Shown here: positions 60,846 through 64,000 of the stretch, piece by piece | How the letters are laid out: the number at the start of each line of letters is the position of its first letter | Position numbering within the stretch: position 1 is the stretch's first letter | From: Cryptosporangium aurantiacum | GTDB taxonomy: Bacteria > Actinomycetota > Actinomycetes > Mycobacteriales > Cryptosporangiaceae | NCBI RefSeq assembly: GCF_900143005.1 | Contig: NZ_FRCS01000003.1 | Location: 372,001-436,000, forward strand | Direction: 5' to 3' | Length of the DNA: 64,000 nt | Program-made: the position numbers and the translations under genes | The notes under the pieces: generated by a model | The model's input: the letters and a program-made list of their open reading frames with translations, nothing else | Databases searched by the model: none | Told to the model about the DNA's origin: nothing

Positions 60846-61610
60846 ATGTCCCCGTTCGATCTGACCGGCCGCGTCGCCGTCGTGACCGGCGGAAACGGTG
60901 GAATCGGCCTCGGCATGGCCGAAGCGCTCGCCGCCGCCGGTTCCGACGTCGCGATCTGGGGCACCAACCCGGCCAAGAACGAGGCCGCAGCCGAGGTTCT
61001 CGGCCAGTACCCCGGCAAGATCCTCACGCGGCGCTGCGACGTCGGCGACCCCGACCAGGTCACCGAGGCGTTCGCCGAGACCGTCGGCACGCTCGGCCGA
61101 GTCGACGCCTTCTTCGCCAACGCCGGGATCGGCGGTGCCGACCGGAAGTTCGTCGACCTGAGCCTGGACGAGTGGCGACAGGTCACCCGGATCAACCTCG
61201 ACGGGGTCTTCCTCACCTTCCAGGCCGCGGCCCGTCACATGGCCGAGAACGGCGGCGGGAGCCTGGTCGCGGTCTCCAGCATCATGGGCACGAACGTCGG
61301 CTTCCCCCGGGCCCAGGCCTATGCCGCCGCCAAGGCCGGCGTGGGCGGGCTGGTGCGTTCGTGCGCGGTGGAGCTGGCCCGGTACCAGATCCGCGTCAAC
61401 GCGATCCTGCCCGGTTACGTCCGGACGGCGCTGGCCGACGGGCTAACCACCAACGAGGCGTTCACCGCCCGGACCATGCCGCACTTGCCCGCCCGCCGCT
61501 GGGGCGTGCCCGCCGACCTCGGTGCCCTCGCGGTCTACCTGGCCTGCGACGCCTCGAAGTACCAGACCGGCACCGAGACGATCGTCGACGGCGGCTTCAC
61601 CCTTACCTGA
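60846..61610 (+). CDS. Short-chain dehydrogenase/reductase
   Basis: A 254-residue SDR with TGGNGGIG nucleotide site, ANAG, Ser in AVSSIMG and catalytic YAAAKAG, ending DGGFTLT. It should oxidise a secondary alcohol or hydroxyacyl-CoA. ATG 60846 follows CGGGAGG. It leads a small operon with the acyl-CoA dehydrogenase at 61655 (45-bp gap). Confidence 0.9.
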   Translation: MSPFDLTGRVAVVTGGNGGIGLGMAEALAAAGSDVAIWGTNPAKNEAAAEVLGQYPGKILTRRCDVGDPDQVTEAFAETVGTLGRVDAFFANAGIGGADRKFVDLSLDEWRQVTRINLDGVFLTFQAAARHMAENGGGSLVAVSSIMGTNVGFPRAQAYAAAKAGVGGLVRSCAVELARYQIRVNAILPGYVRTALADGLTTNEAFTARTMPHLPARRWGVPADLGALAVYLACDASKYQTGTETIVDGGFTLT

Positions 61611-61654
61611 TCCCGTGAGTGTCGTGCCCGCACGCACGAGAAGGAGCGACCGGC

Positions 61655-62803
61655 ATGCGCCGCAACCTGTTCGAGGCCGAGCACGACGACTTCCGGGAGA
61701 GCGTCCGGCGATTCCTGGAGAAGGAGGTCGTACCGCAGCAGGCCGCGTGGGACGCCGCCGGCATCGTGCCCCGTGACCTGTTCGCGCAGGCCGGCTCCCA
61801 CGGATTCCTCGGTTTCGCGGTGCCGGAGGAGTTCGGCGGCGGCGGAATCCGCGACTTCCGCTTCAACGTCGTCCTCAACGAGGAGATCCAGCGCGCGGGT
61901 GTCGCCTCCGCCTGTCTGGGCCTGACCCTGCAGACCGACGTGACACTGCCCTACTACCTCGACCTGGCGAACGCCGAGCAGCAGGCGCGATGGCTGCCGG
62001 GCATCGCCTCGGGCACGCTCATCACCGCGGTCGCCATGACCGAGCCCGGGATCGGATCCGACCTGGCCGGGATGAGCACCACCGCGGTACGGGACGGCGA
62101 CCACTACGTGGTCAACGGCGCGAAGACGTTCATCACCAACGGCATCAACTCCGATCTGGTGATCACCGCCGTCAAGACGGACCCGTCCAAGCGGCACGAC
62201 GGCATCAGTCTGCTGGTGATCGAACGGGGTATGCCCGGCTTCGAACGCGGCCGCAACCTCGACAAGCTCGGCCTGCACGGCCAGGACACCGCCGAACTCT
62301 CGTTCATCGACGTCCGGGTCCCGGTGGCGAACCTCCTCGGCGAGGAGGGCACGGGCTTCAGCCAGCTGGTGACCAACCTGCCGCAGGAGCGCCTGGGTAT
62401 CGCTACCGCGGCCCTCGCGGGCGCGACCGCGGCGTTTGATCTCACGCTCGAGTACGTCAAGGAACGCAAGGCCTTCGGCAAGCCGATCGGCTCGTTCCAG
62501 AACAGCAAGTTCGTGCTCGCCGAGCTGGCGACCGAGATCGCGATCGGCCAGCAGTACCTCGACAACTGCGTCACCGCGCACAACGCGGGCGAGCTGTCGG
62601 CCGCCGAAGCGTCGATGGCCAAGTGGTGGTGCACCGAGTTGCAGGGACGCGCGGTCGACAAGGGCGTCCAGCTGCACGGCGGCTACGGCTACATGTCCGA
62701 GTACCCGATCACGCGGGCCTACGCCGACGCCCGGATCACCCGGATCTACGGCGGCACCACCGAAATCATGAAAGAGGTCGTCGGCCGTTCGCTCGGTCTC
62801 TGA
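61655..62803 (+). CDS. Acyl-CoA dehydrogenase (classical homotetramer type)
   Basis: A 382-residue dehydrogenase with all classical motifs: MTEPGIGSDLAGM, NGAKTFITNG, YVKERKAFGKPIGSFQN and the end RIYGGTTEIMKEVVGRSLGL with Glu in the usual catalytic position. It does not belong to the split FadE pairs and should act alone on a short or medium acyl-CoA. ATG 61655 is behind GAAGGAG; the earlier GTG at 61619 is less likely. Confidence 0.92.
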   Translation: MRRNLFEAEHDDFRESVRRFLEKEVVPQQAAWDAAGIVPRDLFAQAGSHGFLGFAVPEEFGGGGIRDFRFNVVLNEEIQRAGVASACLGLTLQTDVTLPYYLDLANAEQQARWLPGIASGTLITAVAMTEPGIGSDLAGMSTTAVRDGDHYVVNGAKTFITNGINSDLVITAVKTDPSKRHDGISLLVIERGMPGFERGRNLDKLGLHGQDTAELSFIDVRVPVANLLGEEGTGFSQLVTNLPQERLGIATAALAGATAAFDLTLEYVKERKAFGKPIGSFQNSKFVLAELATEIAIGQQYLDNCVTAHNAGELSAAEASMAKWWCTELQGRAVDKGVQLHGGYGYMSEYPITRAYADARITRIYGGTTEIMKEVVGRSLGL

Positions 62804-62826
62804 CCCCCGACCGGGAGATCGCTGTC

Positions 62827-64000
62827 ATGCGCAACGACGCACTCACGCAACTCGGAAGACCACCGGCGCCGCCGCTCGTCGAGCGTCGCAGTCCCGGGCT
62901 GACCACGCGAGGGCTGGTGGTCCTGCTGGTCATGACCCACGCACCGCTGATCCTGGTCTGGGGCGCGATCCCGAGCGCCTACCAGTTCGGGGGCGTCGTG
63001 GCGACGCCGCTCGTGCTCGGGTTCGGCGGCCTGGTGCTGGTCGCCTACGCGATCGGCTTCGGCGGGATGGCCCGCCGGATAGTGCATCGCGGTGGCCACT
63101 ACGCGTTCGTCACGCACGGCCTGGGCGCCACCGCCGGTCTGGGCACCGCGGTCCTCGCCGCACTGTCCTACCTCGCCCTGCTCGCCTCCTTGCTGGTGCT
63201 GCTCGCCGGGAGCATCAAAGGGCTGACGGTCGGGGTGCTCGGCGTCGATGTTCCGGTCGGTCTTTGCGTGGTGCTCGCGGTCGCTGGGCTGGTCGTCTTG
63301 GAGCGGCTGCGCCTGGCGACGATGATCCGGGTCCTCGTCGCGATCTCCGTCACCCAGGCGGTCGTGCTGCTCTGGTTCGACGGGGCCGCGCTGACGAAGC
63401 CGGCCGGCGGTGACCTCACCTTTTCCGCGCTGGATCCGGCCTGGCTGCTGACCGGCTCGTTCGGGTTGGCCCTCTGCCTGGCCATCACCTCGTTCGTCGG
63501 GTCGGAGATGGGCGCGATGTACGCGGACGAGGTCGCCGATCCCCGCCGCACGATTCCCCGGTCCACTCTCGTCTCCTACCTGATCACCACCGTCGTCCTG
63601 GTGATCACCGGCTTCGCGGTGTCGGTCGCCGTCGGGCCGGAGGACGTCGTCGCCGCGGCCCAGGGCCAGCTGGAGTCGCAGACCGCCGGCGCCGGCCAGC
63701 CCTTCGTGGTCACGGTGGTGGCCCGGCTGATCGGCGCAGCGCACGTGGAGGTCGTCGTCGAGCTGATCACCGCGGCCCTGATCCTGGGTGCGCTGGCCAG
63801 CTGCGCGATGAGTTGCCACAGCCTCGCCCGGCAGGTCTCGGGGCTGGCGCGCGACGGCGTGCTTCCGCGCGTCCTGGCCCCGCGCAGAGATGCCAGGGCG
63901 CCGCTGGCGGCCGGGGTGCTCGCTCCGATCGCCGCCGGACTGATCGCGCTCGTCGCGGTCGCGGCGGACGCCTCGACCGTGACCCTGTACCTGGCGACGG
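62827..64000 (+). CDS. APC-superfamily amino acid permease (3' end outside window)
   Basis: The frame from ATG 62827 (behind GGGAG) is open to the end of the window, about 391 codons. The translation starts MRNDALTQLGRPPAPPLVE and then shows successive membrane helices (LVVLLVMTHAPLILVWGAIP, ATPLVLGFGGLVLVAYAIGF, LGTAVLAALSYLALLASLLV and so on). FVGSEMGAMYADEVADPRRTIPRS matches the conserved loop of APC amino acid and polyamine transporters. It begins 23 bp after the dehydrogenase and may share its promoter; a catabolic substrate is possible. Confidence 0.88.
   Translation, partial: MRNDALTQLGRPPAPPLVERRSPGLTTRGLVVLLVMTHAPLILVWGAIPSAYQFGGVVATPLVLGFGGLVLVAYAIGFGGMARRIVHRGGHYAFVTHGLGATAGLGTAVLAALSYLALLASLLVLLAGSIKGLTVGVLGVDVPVGLCVVLAVAGLVVLERLRLATMIRVLVAISVTQAVVLLWFDGAALTKPAGGDLTFSALDPAWLLTGSFGLALCLAITSFVGSEMGAMYADEVADPRRTIPRSTLVSYLITTVVLVITGFAVSVAVGPEDVVAAAQGQLESQTAGAGQPFVVTVVARLIGAAHVEVVVELITAALILGALASCAMSCHSLARQVSGLARDGVLPRVLAPRRDARAPLAAGVLAPIAAGLIALVAVAADASTVTLYLAT

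Noticed and set aside
1-64000. Mobile elements, prophage, CRISPR, tRNA or rRNA genes
   Set aside because: No transposase, integrase, terminal repeats, spaced direct repeats or RNA-gene signatures were seen while reading the window.

Overview
The window is about 64 kb of high-GC DNA (roughly 70% by eye, with strong G/C bias at third codon positions) from an actinobacterium. Supporting signs are the F420-dependent glucose-6-phosphate dehydrogenase, two further F420-type luciferase-like oxidoreductases, a mycofactocin-type short-chain dehydrogenase, FadE34-like and Ltp2-like enzymes, and GTG/TTG starts. A complete methyl-accepting chemotaxis protein suggests a motile actinobacterium (for example a lineage with motile spores); the genus cannot be fixed from this sequence. 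I see no rRNA, tRNA, CRISPR array, transposase or phage gene.

Layout. 0-10 kb: the 3' end of a PKD-domain protein, a decayed TetR fragment, TetR, MarR and GntR regulators, an unknown 342-residue protein, then an oxidation set (mycofactocin-type SDR, coniferyl-aldehyde-type dehydrogenase, zinc alcohol dehydrogenase) and the chemotaxis receptor. 10-22 kb: fgd, TetR, an F420-type oxidoreductase, thioesterase, quinone-reductase-like protein, two crotonases, a double-domain CoA-transferase, GntR, and a small-protein/ligase/thioesterase group. 22-27 kb: a branched-chain-type ABC transporter whose two permeases are fused. 27.5-28.4 kb: a broken CoA-transferase gene. 28-43 kb: a paired acyl-CoA dehydrogenase plus thiolase operon, crotonase, F420-type oxidoreductase, GntR, acyl-CoA ligase, MaoC-like protein, a double-domain FadE34-like dehydrogenase, SDR-DoxX, and LysR/aldo-keto reductase. 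43-53 kb: two operons that each carry a non-decarboxylating (SCP-x/Ltp2-like) thiolase fold next to a DUF35 OB-fold protein, one with crotonase and double CoA-transferase, the other with a COG2159 amidohydrolase and a tiny CxC protein; then DUF2889 and crotonase genes. 53-64 kb: NTF2-like protein and crotonase, an operon of two ligases with a second dehydrogenase pair, GntR, SDR, a classical acyl-CoA dehydrogenase, and the start of an APC permease.

Read together, most genes form a dispersed catabolic region that would import an organic acid or alcohol, oxidise it, load it on CoA by ligases or CoA-transferases, and shorten or open it by repeated dehydrogenation, hydration, hydroxyacyl oxidation and thiolysis or retro-aldol cleavage. 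The enzyme types resemble those for steroid side chains and other branched or alicyclic compounds, but signature sterol-ring genes are absent, so the substrate is unknown. The strongest unexplained signal is a short A+T-rich element, TAG[C/T]TTACT, found by eye at six positions, all in promoter gaps and five of them between divergent genes. It suggests one or a few regulators, possibly the FadR-type GntR proteins encoded here, control the region as a regulon.
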